Source: Cyanoderma ruficeps (Eukaryota; Chordata; Aves; Passeriformes; Timaliidae). Taken from it: a stretch of 64,000 nt of DNA. Numbering within the stretch: the stretch's first letter is position 1; the number at the start of each line of letters is the position of its first letter. The DNA lies in the NCBI GenBank assembly GCA_008694505.1, contig VZDJ01007755.1, forward strand, positions 5,420,936 through 5,484,935, read 5' to 3'. The notes under the pieces are model-generated. The model ran no database searches. It saw only the letters and a list, made by a program, of their open reading frames with translations, and was not told where the DNA came from. Positions 11,661 to 25,500 of the stretch are shown here, piece after piece. The translations under genes were made by a program, and so were the position numbers.

Positions 11661-12539
11661 GCTTCACCCTACTAAACAGCTCTAGAAGGTTAAAAAAGTA
11701 TTTTTGCATGCTGAGAAATTCAATTACTCAACCTCCAAACCCTAGACCCATTTATAAAAAGAAATTTATTGTTCTGAAATGAAATCGTAATTTTAGTTTT
11801 ACTCTGTTGGTCCAAAAACAGGCAGTAAATTGAGAGAAAGGCTCAGTGGACTCTCTAGATTAGCAACCACACAGCAGTAAATGTTTTTTCAGAGGAAAGA
11901 CCAGATTTGCTGGTGTTGTAGAAAAAGAAATGCATAGTTTCCCAAATCATGCGTATTATCATAAACTAGGAAAAGCTACAAGCAGAGAAAAGAGAATTAC
12001 AAGGAATAGGGTGGCAACATGACCAGGATTAGGATCTTGAGCTTCAAGTGACAAAAAAAAAAGCAGGCCAGCACATTCTGAAAATAGCAATCTACACCAT
12101 AACTTTTTCTGATGGAAATTCTTGGAAAGCAGTAATCCTAGGAGAGACTAAAGGGATACACAGGTCATAAACTGGTTGTGAATCTGTGCTGGGAAACTAA
12201 GAAAGCCAGGATGATTTTGTGCAGGATACCCATAAACAGGCAAGGACACCAAGAGCCACGTTCTACAGAGCACTGAAAAAACCGTGTCTAGAATCTCCCA
12301 TCTAAGTATTAGAAACTCTCAACAGAGAGAAGACTTGAGGAAAATAAAGAAATATGTGCATGTAAGAAATGGGAGTTTTCATACATGGAAAGATGAAATT
12401 CATGAAAAAAGCCCAACCAAGACTTGAGAAATGGGAATATAACACTTAATTCCTGAATTTATATCTCTATGCCTATATTTATGACTTACTTAAAATATCA
12501 TAGTTTGGCATAACAACAAGAATTTCTCCTTGACACCTT

Positions 12540-12821
12540 TGGCCTCTTTCTCCAGGCAGCAACTGACAGAACAAGAGGACACAGTCTTAAGCTGCGTCAG
12601 GGGAAATACAGCTTGGATATTAGGAAGAAGTTTTTCACTGAAAGAGTGATTAAATATTGGAATAGTCTGCCCAGGGAGGTGGTGGATTCACCATCCCTGG
12701 ATGTGTTTAAAAAGACACTGGATGTGGCAATTGACACCATGATCTAGTTGAGGTGTTAGGGCTGGGTTGGACTCGATGATCTTGAAGGTCTCTTCCAACC
12801 TACACATTCTGTGATTCTGTG
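12540..12821 (+). mobile_element. CR1 LINE 3' end, 5'-truncated
   Basis: CR1 3' sequence in sense orientation: AACAAGAGGACACAGTCTTA, TTGGATATTAGGAAGAAG, TGCCCAGGGAGGTGGTGGA, CACCATCCCTGGATGTGTTT, then ATGATCTAGTTGAGGTGTTA, a block with TTGGACTCGATGATCTTG, and GGTCTCTTCCAACC. It ends in the terminal tandem ATTCTGTGATTCTGTG. The ATGATCTAGTTGAGGTGTTA variant is typical of younger CR1 subfamilies of neoavian birds. The frame is broken and no ORF2 portion of use remains. Confidence 0.95.
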
Positions 12822-15800
12822 AAAATAAAGCTACTTAATAAGAAAAAGCCAAACTTAACACATATTTAAATCTGGCAGACAAACCCACTTTACCTTAATT
12901 TTCATTTTGAGCTGCTGGTGATAATGCGTCGTTTAGATGTAATGCTGACACATTAAAAAAAAAAATTCAGGCGGAACAAAATTGAAGAAGGAAAAATTAG
13001 AATTTCCTTCAAATATATGATGATAGAGTTGACAGAATTTTTTTAGGCTTTCTGCACTTCAGTATGTTCTGAACAAGTGCTCATGTTTTGCAATTCTTAC
13101 GGCTGTAGCATCTTCTCCTGGCTCCAGTGTGTTAATTTGGAAAGGATATCAGAATATTTTATATGCACATATGTGAGTAAAATTACTTTTAAAAGATGAA
13201 AGAATCTTCAAATATTTGTGATGGCGAGATGGAATGAGAATCAGATTTTTTCCCCCATACATTAAACAATGGGAAATTTTATAACCCTAATTTAAAAATG
13301 GATTTGCTTTGAAGCAGGCTTCTTTTACCCTGCATGGATGTTGAACAGAAGAACTGGGGTTTTTTTTGCATTTCTCATTTAAACTGACTGTGTTTTGATT
13401 TTTTTTACCTTCTCTTGTAAGAACAGTGACAAAAAGAGGGCAGGAGGTCAGAGCCAAGCCAGCCTCTGCTCAGGGCAGGACACTGCGAAAAATTGCTCAG
13501 ATTCACCATTTTCAATGTGGAAATCAGTGAGGGCATGAAGAGAAATGAAGGCTGCCCAGTATTTCCTGACAGTCCCAGTTTCCTCTGATGTCTCTTTCTC
13601 AAGGACAAAAAGACACTGGGTTCTCTGGTTTCCCCAAGCATTTTTCTTGCCTAAAGCTGAGCTTTACTACAATTTATTGCCATGAACAAAACATCAGATG
13701 GTTTTAACCAAATGTTAGACCATAGAGCAGTGCCTTGAGTTGATTAAAGTAACTCAGGAGGCATTTTCAGGTAGTGCCCTAGGTCTTTATTTTTATTTCT
13801 TTTTCATATCAAGGCAGAACATCCAAAAATTGGTCAGTTAGAAAAAATTGGTCCAGTTAGAAAAGCTGCCCAAGGAAAAAAGTCTGATTAATATTGAGCT
13901 TATACAGAATTTAATTTTAATGGCAAAAATTGTGTGGGCTCTGAAATGCAGGTAACATGAATATTTGTGTCTTGGATAAATACATGAAAACAAACTGCTT
14001 GATAGCTTGAATAAATGTGTGGATTACTGATGAAAAGAGCAGGTATTTAATTTTCATTCTAGACTCCTTAGGAGATTTTGGTAGTGATACTGATGTTTGA
14101 GGCAAGTTAATTAGCTGATCAGAGATATACCCCTTAAAAGGCCAGAAGCAAGGGTCACTTCAAAGGGTTTCCTAAATCAAACTCTGGAACATTTTCAAGG
14201 CCATCACATTTTGAATTTGATACTTCTTTTGATTGTTGTGGTTCCAACAAAGGTATTCAATTTGGAAAAAGAAGACTTGAGAGACAAACTTGAATGATCT
14301 CACAGAAAAGAGCAGTGTTTTATGGAAATAAGAGCAGTGTTTTTGAGGATGCAGAGATGCTCAACATGTAGGGGTATCTTTATCCCTGTGATTCAGGAGT
14401 GTTTTTGTCAGTCTTTTCACAAAAAATTCCTGCAGACAATTCCTTTGTCAGTTTGGTTTGGGCATATACCTCTTAAATTTCTCCACGAAGGGTTGCCTGG
14501 ACTGACCTATACACCCACTGAGTTTCTCTTAAGGATTTGTGCAACGAGAAACTTTTGGTGCTTGCCTGTTTTCTGTCTTTACAACTTCATGCTTAGGGCT
14601 CTTTATCTTCTGAAGGGAACGGCATCGATCAAGGAATGGTGGCTGCCCTTGGGAAAGGATGGCTAGAGAGGAAGGAGAGCACAGTAACACATGTGGCAGC
14701 AAGTCAAAGGATGGGGAGGGCTGGTGGGAGGAGATGCCAAGCAGACAGGTCAAGTCTTGTGCCAGCCCTGGGATAGTGGGGAAGGTGCACAGCTGAGCCA
14801 GGATGTGATCCAATTCCATTTGGAATGCGCTGTCAAACATCTCTTGAGGTTAAGGTCAGAGGCTGGGCCTCAGAATTTACCTTTTTTTTTTTTTTTAGGT
14901 GAAATTAATGGCTGCTTTATCAAACTGACCAAAGCCAAGAACATTTTTGTTTTATGCATGTATATCACAAGTTTGTGAAATTTGCAAATTTAGCAGTAGA
15001 TGATGCTGCTGGCTTGTCCTGTTATACAATGTATCTTGAATCAGTATGGAAAACACAGGTCTTTTAAAATACATCTAGTGATTATTCAAACACAGCTATG
15101 CACAGAAAATCTGCTATTTTATCTTAAATAGAAAATTGCATTTGCAGCATATATTTTTTCCCCTGAAAGCTCTTTACCAAACTGACCTTTGAAAAGCTCT
15201 CATCCAAAATTAAGCTAGAGAAACCTGATAACCTTTAAACCATTTATCATTTAAATAGCATATTAATCATTTCAGATGCAAAAAGATTATTTTGAAAAAA
15301 AGATTGCCTAAAAAATATTATAAATATAAGGCTTTTTCTCCATTTTATACTACTCAACAAGCAAGCCACAGGTCATAATAATTCTAAAACTTAAGTATTT
15401 TAGCCAGAAAAAGAAGGACAAGTTGGCCAACAAAGCCACATTATGCCCTGGAGTAAAAGAAACATTTAAAATGTAATTACTGTTGTAGCAAAGCACAGTT
15501 TGAAATGATTTTAAGAAAATGATCTTCACACTTTTAAATATCTTTCCACAAGCCTAGAATTTTGAAGTAATTGTACAAACGTATTCATTTATGAATAGAT
15601 CTATACAATATATAATATTTATGTACTTATATTTTATTATTATTATAGTATTTTTTTATGCATTGCTCTTCTGAGGGCTCATATCTGTATAATTCAACCA
15701 CAGACAGACAGAAGGGAATACTAGAATTTTTGAGAACATATGTTCTTATTTAGAGAAACCATTTAGTTTACTATGAATTTTTTCTTTGAAGACTTTGGAA

Positions 15801-16379
15801 GCAGAATGCAGTTGCTCCATGAAGCCAACTGGATTAACTGTTGAAACAAACCCTGAGAAAGGGTTATAACAATACTTGCAAATTCTGAGGAAAATAAATA
15901 ATACCTGCAAAAATATTCCTGTAGAAATTTGCTTTTCTAGGAGGACAATATTTATTAGTGTAACGTTGCAATAAAACTAGCATCTTATGAAACCACTTAT
16001 TTATATTGCTTTTTCTTTCCCGGAGACATATATCAGCTTGCAATATATGCAGGTTGTATAATCCTGTGAGTAATTTGAACATAACAAGAGAAGACACAGG
16101 TCGGCAAAGTGCAATGTCCCTCTCACTTTTTTTCTGCTTGTAAAAGCGTTTTACGAAAAGGTAATAAGGCAGAAAAGACCATAAATATAAAAAAAAGTGC
16201 CTGCGTGCACGTGAATCACACTTCCAGATAGCACCAACATAATGAGACAAGTTCAAAATGGGATCACAACCCAGCCTCATTTCCACCTGCAGGTCCTCCT
16301 CAGACACTGGTCCACAGGTTCATTTGAAGCATGTAGGTGCTCAATTAGACGTGTTTATGGTGCCCATTAAATTATACAA
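12822..16379. other. Unique intronic sequence, no gene recognised
   Basis: A GC-richer patch at about 14600-14870 carries frames of 95 to 114 residues on both strands. A 147-codon minus-strand frame at 15864-16307 starts MSEEDLQVEMRLGCDPILNL but matches no family I know. About one or two frames of this length are expected by chance in this much AT-rich DNA. The 11661-12539 block is also empty. Confidence 0.6.
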
Positions 16380-16640
16380 GGTGTTCTATGCTCAGTCCTG
16401 TGAAGCACTCATTAGCACAGTGTTATAATGGTGAGTGAGCTTGATTGCAAAAGCAGAGGTTGGGAAGCTCGTTCACGTTTTCTGAATCAAGCTGATTTTA
16501 ATTGCCTGCCACCATGCCCACTTAGTGCCGCTGCAATGCCTCCTCCTAACACAGAGAATTAAAGGCCCTGCCAGCTGGGCCCATGCTTTCATCTCCCCTT
16601 CAGTAACAGCTTAATCAATGGGACAGAGGACTGAAGGCAA
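16380..16640. promoter_or_regulatory. Candidate conserved noncoding element, GC-richer
   Basis: A stretch with balanced composition: AAGCTGATTTTAATTGCCTG, CCACTTAGTGCCGCTGCAAT, GCCCTGCCAGCTGGGCCCAT and AGCTTAATCAATGGGACAG. It stands out from AT-rich flanks. No coding potential in a known family. Confidence 0.33.
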
Positions 16641-18179
16641 CCACAGGGAAGGCGAGTGGTCCTTGGCTCTAAGAGCCCCCTTAGGAAGACACCAGTCCTC
16701 CAGGCAGTGAGATCAGCACAGCTTTGTGCTGCAGCCCTGATGGTAAGCTTGGCTCTCATATCAGAAACAGCCAGCTTGACTTGATTTCCTTAACTTGCTC
16801 ACAGCTGTCTCTGTTGCTGCTTTGCAAGGCTGCTGGAGCCTGCTGCAAGTTTTCAGCAGCCTGGAAGCTGCTCAGAGCTTTTTATTTCATTCGATATTTC
16901 TCTCAAGCACTTGTCTTCAAAGGGAACCTCAATTACTTCAAATCAGACCGACATCTTGCATGAAACACATCTGTGAGTCCTGTGCCTCTGACTCACATCC
17001 TTGCCTTTGTTCACTATTAACCCTATTGTTACTTGGCTTTTCTTTTAGCGTCTACCTTTCTTTCAACTACCTGTAACTCAGCAGGGAGCCAGGGAGGACA
17101 TTGATCTGTGACTAACACTGTGAGCATGTTGACAGACTGTGCTGCGACAAGCTATGTCAACACCGGAGAGAGGCTGTAGGACTAAGGCACTTATTAACAC
17201 AATACTGACTGCACAACGCAGCACAGGGAAGGGCTGAGCCTGGCAGTGCCTTGCCAGGGAAGAAAAGCCCTCAAGAGACGCCATGGGAGAGACCTCATTG
17301 TCTCTGTGCACATCTGGTGATTTATTTGCTGTACAGCTCCTTCAGGGATGTTACTAGGCTCCCTCTGCATTCAGGTGCTGCTCAGCCAGAAAAGCACAAC
17401 CTCACAGAGAGAGGGCATGAGGCAGGAGGGAAACCATGGTTTTCCTGAAGAGGGAATATTCCTGCTTCTACTCCACAGGGTAATTCCAGGCATCAGACGG
17501 TGCATAACACATTTCACACAAATATTTACTAAGGGACAACTAAAGTGATAGTATTTACATATCTCTGACTGGCTCACAACTGTGTGTATTCCCACACTGA
17601 CTTCCTTAAGAGAGAATCTATACCTTCTGCTTAATTTCTTACGTTTCATTTACAGCAAAAGTAATTGAAAAATGATTTTGCCTCTCACTGCTATGTCTAA
17701 TATGGGGAAATGACATTTCCTAGCATTGTTACACAATGCTCCTTCCATAGTAAGGAGTCTCTAAATGGAAAAAGTGACTTTTAGCAATTACCGCAGTAGC
17801 AAAATAATACACATGAGATAACAAGATAACACCTATTATCAAATCAGCTACTAGACATGAAGAAGGAATCGTGTATCTGGAACTTTGTTTGTTCTTACCA
17901 GCTACAACCTTTGTTCTGATATCTGTTTCTCGTGTTTTGTACAACCTTTTTAGGTGCCTGGGCTAAAGTCCCACAGATGCCAGCAGAGATGTGACCAAAG
18001 ATTAGACAGAAAAGGGCCGGACTCAGGGACACTCTGTAGTTGTACCATAAGAGTAGAAGCAACCCATGAAGAAGGAAGTTCACTTCATCCATGATGCAAA
18101 TGAGGCTGAACTGAAATCATCACACAATGGGTGAAATTTTTAAATGATGCATTTTAGGAATTCAACACAAGTATGACAT
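16641..18179. other. Unique intronic sequence, no feature recognised
   Basis: Several overlapping frames of 65 to 93 residues on both strands at 16724-17649 are mutually exclusive and unlike known proteins. No repeat family was recognised. Confidence 0.6.
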
Positions 18180-18645
18180 CAGTGGCTGAAGACTGCCTTA
18201 GCTACCATGTTTTCTGCTGGGCACCACACCTCAGGAAATATTGTAGAGGACCCAGAGCACAATGGCAATGATCACAGACTTGGAAATAGTGACTGAAAGT
18301 CACAATTGGAAGAATGAGTACAGGTAATCTGGAGAAGAAAAGACTATTGTACATATGATAGTAGTTTTAAATATGTGGGAAAAAAATTAGAGAGAAATCT
18401 AAAAAAAAATTTCCCATGTCCATTGAATGAAAAAAGTGGGAGGAAAATGTTCTTCAATTTTAGTAAATAGCATCTAGGTTGGAAAACTTTCCATCTATAA
18501 GAATTTTTAACTAGGAAGACTGGAAATGCTGGCTCAGCCAGACTTTGCAGAACAGATTGCATGGACAACTATAAAAGATGGTAAATATTACTTGATTTTG
18601 CCTCAGTGAGAAAGCTAGACCCAGTGATCTCTTTGAAATACCACA
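18180..18645 (+). mobile_element. Ancient, heavily decayed CR1-like LINE relic
   Basis: Scattered blocks in the right order match the 3' portion of an old CR1/L3-type LINE: GCTGGGCACCACACCTCAGG near 18218, TCTGGAGAAGAAAAGACTA near 18330, TCTAGGTTGGAAAACTTTCC near 18473 followed by TATAAGAATTTTTAACTAGG, and GCCTCAGTGAGAAAGCTAGA with CCCAGTGATCTCTTTGAA near 18600-18636. Many substitutions and gaps separate them, and the terminal repeat is lost. I infer a relic much older than the other CR1 copies here; an alignment would decide this. Confidence 0.6.
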
Positions 18646-21600
18646 GAACATTTTTCACTTATTCAGTAATGTCTTATCAAACAAATTTTATATGCTAAAT
18701 AAACAAATATTAAATTACCAAAGGAAACATTGCTAGCAGCAGTAATTTTTCCCAGCAAACATATGTAGTGCTGAACCATACTTATAAACATTGCAGACTA
18801 GAAAAGGATAAACTGAGAGCAGATTTTTGTTTCCATGGCCATATGTCAAGGTCAGTTGTTCATTCACCTGTTTTCCCCAGCAGCTATGTCTGCTGTAAAT
18901 TAACCCCATAGACTACTTTCTCATAGGAGAAAGATACAAAGAAGATAATAAGTCAATGTCCATTCATTGCTTTCTCTTGAATATTCCATAAACATGTATT
19001 CCAAAAGCCTTCTAGAGTTCTGGGAGCTTGAGCTGTGTTTTCACACCTATGTCCTTTTATGAAATGCAGGAAGTGTGTTAGGAACCTAAAAGCAAAACGT
19101 GTATATGGTGTATGATAACAGGAGGAAAGAACTAAGGAATTCCTGCTAGTCTGTAGGTGCTAATTACTGCCTGTATGTCTCCATGACCTACTGATGGGTT
19201 GGATGATTGCAGTGGTGAAAAGGTTCTAAGCAAAGCAAATAATTCCTTGGGCATTCCTCCAAGTTCTTGTTTCTTTGGAGGCGTCTTTCAAAAAAAAGGT
19301 ACCAAAGAGCTCTTTGCAGAAAGGCAACAAGAAAACAGGGCAAAGGTGGTTGTTGTTCTTAACTCCAGAGCTAATATAGAAGAGGAAGGTGCAAAAGAAT
19401 GGCAGCAGGATGAGGTGAGCTGCATGGCATGGTGGGCTCCATGCAGAGACAATACAGGACACCATGGTGCTCATTCTCATTCCTGTAAACCAACACACGG
19501 GGCACTTCAGACTACAAAAAATGTTGCAAATAAAAGTTGGACAACTCATCTGTTTATTCTTCATATCTGATCAAAGAAGAGTTCTTACATTCAACCACAA
19601 AACAACTCTTTTCTTTGCTAGTTTCTCTTTTCTGCCTGTTGCCATAAATGCTCTTTTTTTCTTTGAATGTTAACCTGGGCAGCCCATGCAGTCCCCTAAC
19701 CCTGGGCATGGAGAAACAGAAGGACCAAAACAAAAAATCCTGTGTAGTGGTTGAGAAGACAAGTGCTGTGCCATGGTTGTGTTGTCTGCTTAGGGAAGTT
19801 CTAGGTATTTGTATATTTTTCCATACCTCTCCCATTTTGAGCAGTAGGTGGTAGCAGGGTGGGAGAAAGTCTGGGAGCTCAGGAGGACAGGAAGACAATT
19901 ACAATGGTGCTGATGCCATAGTGGTCACCAACTACCTCTTCTAGCCCTTCATACAACCATGTCAATATCACACTGTGCTGATCAAATTTATTCTCTTCTT
20001 ATCTTTGGGCCTGCAACACAGGCAGGCTGGCAAGTCAGCTGTTGTGGGGCACCCGTGAGAGGGCATGGTCACTGCACCTCACTTCTGGGCTGGGACCCAC
20101 CAAGGCCTGCTGTCAAGAAGGGCAAACCTGAAGTTTTCAAAGCAAGTGTGACAGTGCTCATGGAGATGATATACTGTACCCAGATATAGAAATTATTTAT
20201 GAAAGAAAAATGTCAATGAAAATAAATCCTAGCTCATCAACAGGAATTCTGAAGTTCTGACACATATTTATTCCCACAAAAATTTTTCCTCTTGATTCCC
20301 TAAGAGAATCAAGGGTTTTGGCATTTGATCTTAATAGTCCTCTTCTCTATTACAGTCTTTTTCATATAACTAGAGAACTGGGCTTAAAGCATAGGGCTGA
20401 ATAATGCATTTCCAGCTAATAATTATAATTTGTACAGTCAAAAATTGTGTCTAAAATTTATTTATGTGGAAGATCTCCTGAACGATTTTCTGTAATAAAA
20501 GCACAAAGATCACAGTCTATACACATAAGATTTGTAAATTAATGTGAGAAAAAACTACCTGTAATTACTGCTAGTAGTTGAGCTTTCTAAATATTCTCTT
20601 CAATTTAACAGACCCAGGCTGTGAGTGCACATAGATATTAATGGCGGAAAAGAACCAGAAAATTCTCTTTAGCAGAATACTGTTGTCCTCTCTCTCTCTG
20701 TAATGTACTTCCTAACAAAAAGCCATGAGGAATTTCTACAGTGTCTGTGCATTCCTTTGATGCTTTGTACTTGCCCAGTTTCAAAATCTTCAGCATTGCT
20801 TTGAGCATGCCTGCTCAGCTGAAACTGTGTTAATGACAGTCGGTTTTTTACTGCTTACTGAGATTGATGCTTTCTTTGAAGGCTCCTTGCTCATTTAAAT
20901 CTTTGCCTGGTAGCTGAAAAGCAGTTGTACGTGCCTGTGTGACAGGCATCACTGTTCTGTCTGCTTCATACCACGTATCTAACTGCAAATCACAACTCAC
21001 AGACAAGACATTACTAAAACTTGAGTGAATGAATGTTCAGAGAAAATCAAAATGCCAATTAGGAAATGACACATGCAATGTGTTCTTATTTATTCGGGAT
21101 TATAACTTCTAAAATAGATTCATGTCAGTATCTAAACCTTGTGGGGGTTTTGTCACTAAATTATCCAGAAGAAGATCTGGTAAGTGTCTGATTACGACTG
21201 ACCATGTCTTTTGCCTGCATGACAGTAGCCCATCATCAGGCAAACAGAGTGCTGTAAGCAAAGACACACTCTCTCTTAAAAAGACTGCTTATTTTCAGAA
21301 ATATATCACTGGAGAAATCCTAAACATGGTGTCCAAGCAATTGCTCACCACAAAAATCAAAATAGCTAAGAGTGGGAAAAAGTGCCTTACAGTATCTTGC
21401 AGTGCATACAAGGAGCCTGCCCACTGCAGTATGGAGCACCCTTCTTCCAGGGCTGTCTTATTTCACTCACAGGCAAATCAGGGTGTTTGTTTTTGCTAAG
21501 CACCAGCATTGTGCTTACCTGGACAAGTACAAACAGAATTGCTCAGCCAACGTGTTTATATCAAAGAGTTCAGTCTGGGAGGTGCTCATCACCTTCGGAA

Positions 21601-22346
21601 GATCTTAAGTATTTTTCACAGAATCAGAAAGATGAGAGAAAAGTTACCAAAGACACTACAAAGGAAAAAAAAAAGAATCTAATTTGCCCTAGATTGTACA
21701 GTACATGTCACCAGAGCAGCAACTAGCAATTCTTCTTAGTCTTTGCATCCTTTTTTTTTTTTCTTGAGAAAGAGTAAACAGCAATTAGTCCTAAATATGA
21801 ACAGGTATGAGACAGCCTAGTGTCAATTACTGTCCACATAAATGCATAGAAGAAAAGTGAAGAAAATTGGGTTATTTCAAATTGGTACTTAATTAATAAT
21901 GTTCTTTCACTCGAGTTCAGACACAGTAACTGGAGCTAACACTTAACCTAGAAATGTCAGGCTAGATTACATGTACACAACAGTTCAGGTGCTGATATGC
22001 AAAGGTGCTTAACACTAAATCTAAAGGATGGATCAAAATGTGTACAAGAAATAGAGCATCTGTACTTTTGTAAACTTTGTGAATGTGCTGCTTAGAGTCA
22101 GCTTATATGTTTTCTCTAAAGAGCACACCTGATGTTGGAAGCATCTTCATACATTTTTCACTTTTCTGCCTTCTCTGTGAGTCCTTGCTTGCCTTTCCTC
22201 CTCACTGTCATCAGCAAAAGCATGAGGCAATGTCTTTTGATCACTCCGGGAGGAGCTGCTCTAAGTGAACAATTTGCTGGGCCTTTGCAACTCACCTCTG
22301 GTGTCAGTGCAAGACACCCCTGAGGGATGAAGCCTGCTCTGAATTA
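18646..22346. other. Unique intronic sequence, no gene recognised
   Basis: Frames at 19199-19898 and 21122-21726 (up to 125 residues) overlap others on both strands and carry no domain. A GC-richer patch at 19870-20150 could be an old repeat that I cannot name. A perfect 8-bp inverted repeat (CTTGATTC/GAATCAAG) with a 7-base loop lies at 20291-20313, and a short TC run at about 20689-20700. Confidence 0.55.
20740..20960. promoter_or_regulatory. Candidate conserved noncoding element
   Basis: Repeat-free sequence with GCATGCCTGCTCAGCTGAAA (E-box CAGCTG), GTTAATGACAGTCGG, TTTGAAGGCTCCTTG and CTGTGTGACAGGCATC. Function is inferred from composition and motif density only. Confidence 0.28.
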
Positions 22347-22559
22347 ACGCAGAATTATAGAATGTCTAAAGTTGGAAAAGGCCTTTAAGATCATCAGGTT
22401 CAACCACTGTCTTGGCACAGCCAGGCCCACAGCTGAACCATCTCCTGGTTCAGGAGAACTGAAGCACCACAACTTCATGTTTTTTTCAAACACTTTTCTG
22501 GGTACTGTTCAAATACTTGATCATTAAAATAGTTTTTTCTAATATCTACTCCAATCTAA
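22347..22559 (-). mobile_element. CR1 LINE 3' end, 5'-truncated
   Basis: The plus strand reads GAATTATAGAATGTCTAAAG, TTGGAAAAGGCCTTTAAGAT, a block starting CATCAGGTTCAACC, then GAAGCACCACAACTTCATG and, more decayed, ACTTGATCATTAAAATAG and CTAATATCTACTCCAATC. This is the reverse complement of a CR1 3' end. The CTAA at the truncated 5' side runs into a (TAA)5 microsatellite at 22557-22571. Confidence 0.85.
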
Positions 22560-22571
22560 TAATAATAATAA
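22557..22571. repeat. (TAA)5 microsatellite
   Basis: A pure TAA run at the truncated 5' side of the CR1 copy at 22347-22559. Confidence 0.9.
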
Positions 22572-25500
22572 CAATCAAAGGATAATCAGAGAATGAACAT
22601 GAGTTGTTTAAGAGCACTTACTGAAACAGGATTCCACCAGATTTCTGTGTAGTCAGGGATAGATGTAGTCCGTGTAGTCTTTCTCCCTGCAAACTTCAAA
22701 CTCCTGCTCTACAACAAAGATCTCCTTGGCTTTTCTAATTGGTAGGGTGGAAGATTTCATCTCAGTCTCATTCTCAGAGAAGTTCTGATAGCTGAGCTAA
22801 TTAACCTTCAGGCATTATCATACCAGGGAAAATTTTAAGCAGAATGTCTAAAATTTGGTAGAATTATATGAGAGTGGATGATATTTTGAAAAGCTAGGCA
22901 GCCTTAATGACAGTGATGACCAGGGTTGTGCCTACACTAGCCAGCAGTGCAGACCAACAGGCACAGAATTGTATAGTCAAACAGCTGGACCTGAGACTCT
23001 CATACCCAGCTCCACACATACCAGGTTCTTCTGGTTCGGTTTGCCTTTAACCTATAGACTGGCTCTGGTCTGATCCATCAGCTAGCTGAATGCCTGCTTC
23101 AGGCTCTCAGGCCTCCTGTGTCCTTCAGGAGTTCCACTTCCAGTTCAGATTCATGCAGAAGGAATCCAGACCATGTACGTGGAGACATCTCCCTGAACCC
23201 CAGCACAATAATCTGGCAAGGCTGAGAGGTGTCTTGTAAAAGCCAACTCTCATCAGAAATGAAACACAAACATAAATGCATGGTATCAGTACTAAGGGTA
23301 TTATTGTATATTGTCAACGATATTGAGGTTATACACCAAATGCTTTCCTGTTCCCATGGGTTCAGCATAAACTGGTGCTAATGATTTTTGCCTATGTCCA
23401 CTCTTCAGAGTGACATGACTGATGAGCAGAAGAGAGAAATGTCAAAACAGGAACATCAATGAGTTAGCCCTCAGTTCAGAATAACTGACAAATAATAAAA
23501 AAGAAAAAGTCCTAAAGTTGACAGGTAAGAGAAAAGTGGGAAGGGAGCAAATGCCTTGCTATACAAGGAGAGTAAATTAGAGTCTATTTGATGAATAAAG
23601 GTATAGTAAGGTCAGTGAGGGAAGCATCAAAATTGCTCTCAGATGAAAGATATTACTAATAAATTTGGCTTGAGCATAGTCCATGTGACAATATCGGAAA
23701 CAAAATGAAAGATCCACTTCAGGAACAGGGCAGCCTTGCAGACCATAAGGCTCACAAAGTTGCCAGCTGGCATTCTTAAAGCCATGGTACCTATAAAAAT
23801 CCAACCAATAAAGTCTAACTTGATTCTATATTTTTAAAAAAAAAATTATTTGTCTCCTTTATTTTTTCACCAGGATTATTGTTCAGTATAAAATACTCAT
23901 TTAAAAACTACTAATCCACAAAGCTCAGCTGATGCTGCCCCAGATCGGAATGCAAAGCAGCTCCTACCTTACATCCTCTCCAATATATGATGCATGTATT
24001 GGCTTTGAGAATTAGGTGGTCATAGCCTAGTTCTTCCTGAATTACACCCCAAAATACTATCTGTGTGTAACTGTCCAGACAATAGGTATATGTGATGCAG
24101 AGCCATGCTATTAGAAGTATTAAATAGCAAGCAAAACATTAGGGTTTACTTTGAACTAACACGATGCACATTATAAAATCTCCACATGCTCAAAGAAAGA
24201 GTAAATCCTCTATGGTTTACTCATACATATTTAAAGGATTTTTCAGTCCATTGTGCAGTGAATAACCGAATGCATTCTGATGTAAACCAGCCCAGCTCCT
24301 GTGTTTATATTGTCTGTCTGATGGAACACAATTACAAAACACTTTTTTCGCTTTCAAATTTCTACCTGAACTCCTTGAAGCACCTAGATTTGAACTTGGC
24401 AATGTAAGACTGCAAATGCCCAGGGACCTGGCACCATACAGATTAGAAGTGCATGCATTCTTCAAGGACAAAACTATATACTGTACAGTTTATATTCACA
24501 TAAATGTGTTCTGTAAGGGCAAATCAGTACATTATAAATGTACATCCTATATTTTTGCTCCTCGTAGCAAATTCTATCACCAAGTAGAGCAAATCTACAA
24601 AAACACTTCACTCTACAGTATCAAAAAGGGAATACTGCATTTGCTTTTTATTACTCTATTTGATGTTCAGAATGAATATGGCTCAGGTGTAGGCTTTGAG
24701 TTTCAATTTAACGTATCCATAACTGGGGCAATTGGCAAGGTCTGCCATTTCTGACAGATGTAAACAGTCAAAGTCAGCCCTAAATGTGTCTTGTCTTTTT
24801 GTATTTTTTTCTGCTTGTTCCCCAGTATTCAGTTTATTTGCTGTTGAAAGTTCTCTTTTATCAGAAAATCATAAACTGAGCCAGGGACTGAAATGCTGAT
24901 TTCAGCCACAAATTAGAAACTGAAAAATAAGAGATGAAAGCAGTGGGAAAAGGATTCTGTACTGTGCAGATGTACTTTCATTTTCAAGAGTCTCTGTTTC
25001 CTCAAATGAAAGGCAATCTGACAAAAAAAGAAAAAAAAGGGGGTTAATTCACCATGGAAATGTGCAAAACTTTTCAAGGCAAAGTCTTTGCATATGCTAA
25101 AGGCACAGATGATGTTCCATGTAAAGCATTACTTTTATCTTTATTGTTTTGAAAATGTTGGATCATAAGAATGGACACACTCCAACTGCCACTTCAAAGC
25201 TCTACAGATAATCCCACATCCCACTTGCTTTGTTTGCATTTTTAATTTTGCTCAAGTAAAAGGCAAATCAAAGCTCATACTTTCTTCTCTGAACATTTCT
25301 GTATACAACCTTCCTCAGCAGTCTAACTCATCTGAACCAGGGTAAGTTACTAAGATTCCAACCCATTTGAGGATATTTCTATTTACTGTGTCTTTTTCCA
25401 TTACATTTCACCATAAAGTGCTTCAATTTCTCACTGGATGGAAGTCATCAATCTCCACCATGTTCAAAAATTCTTCCTCTGTAGATCAGGGGGCTCCTAA

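Noticed and set aside
15864..16307. 147-codon minus-strand frame starting MSEEDLQVEM
   Set aside because: No known family, no splice or promoter context. One or two frames this long are expected by chance in 64 kb of AT-rich DNA.
20291..20313. Perfect 8-bp hairpin CTTGATTC/GAATCAAG
   Set aside because: Too short for a microRNA precursor; inverted repeats of this size occur by chance in a window of this length.
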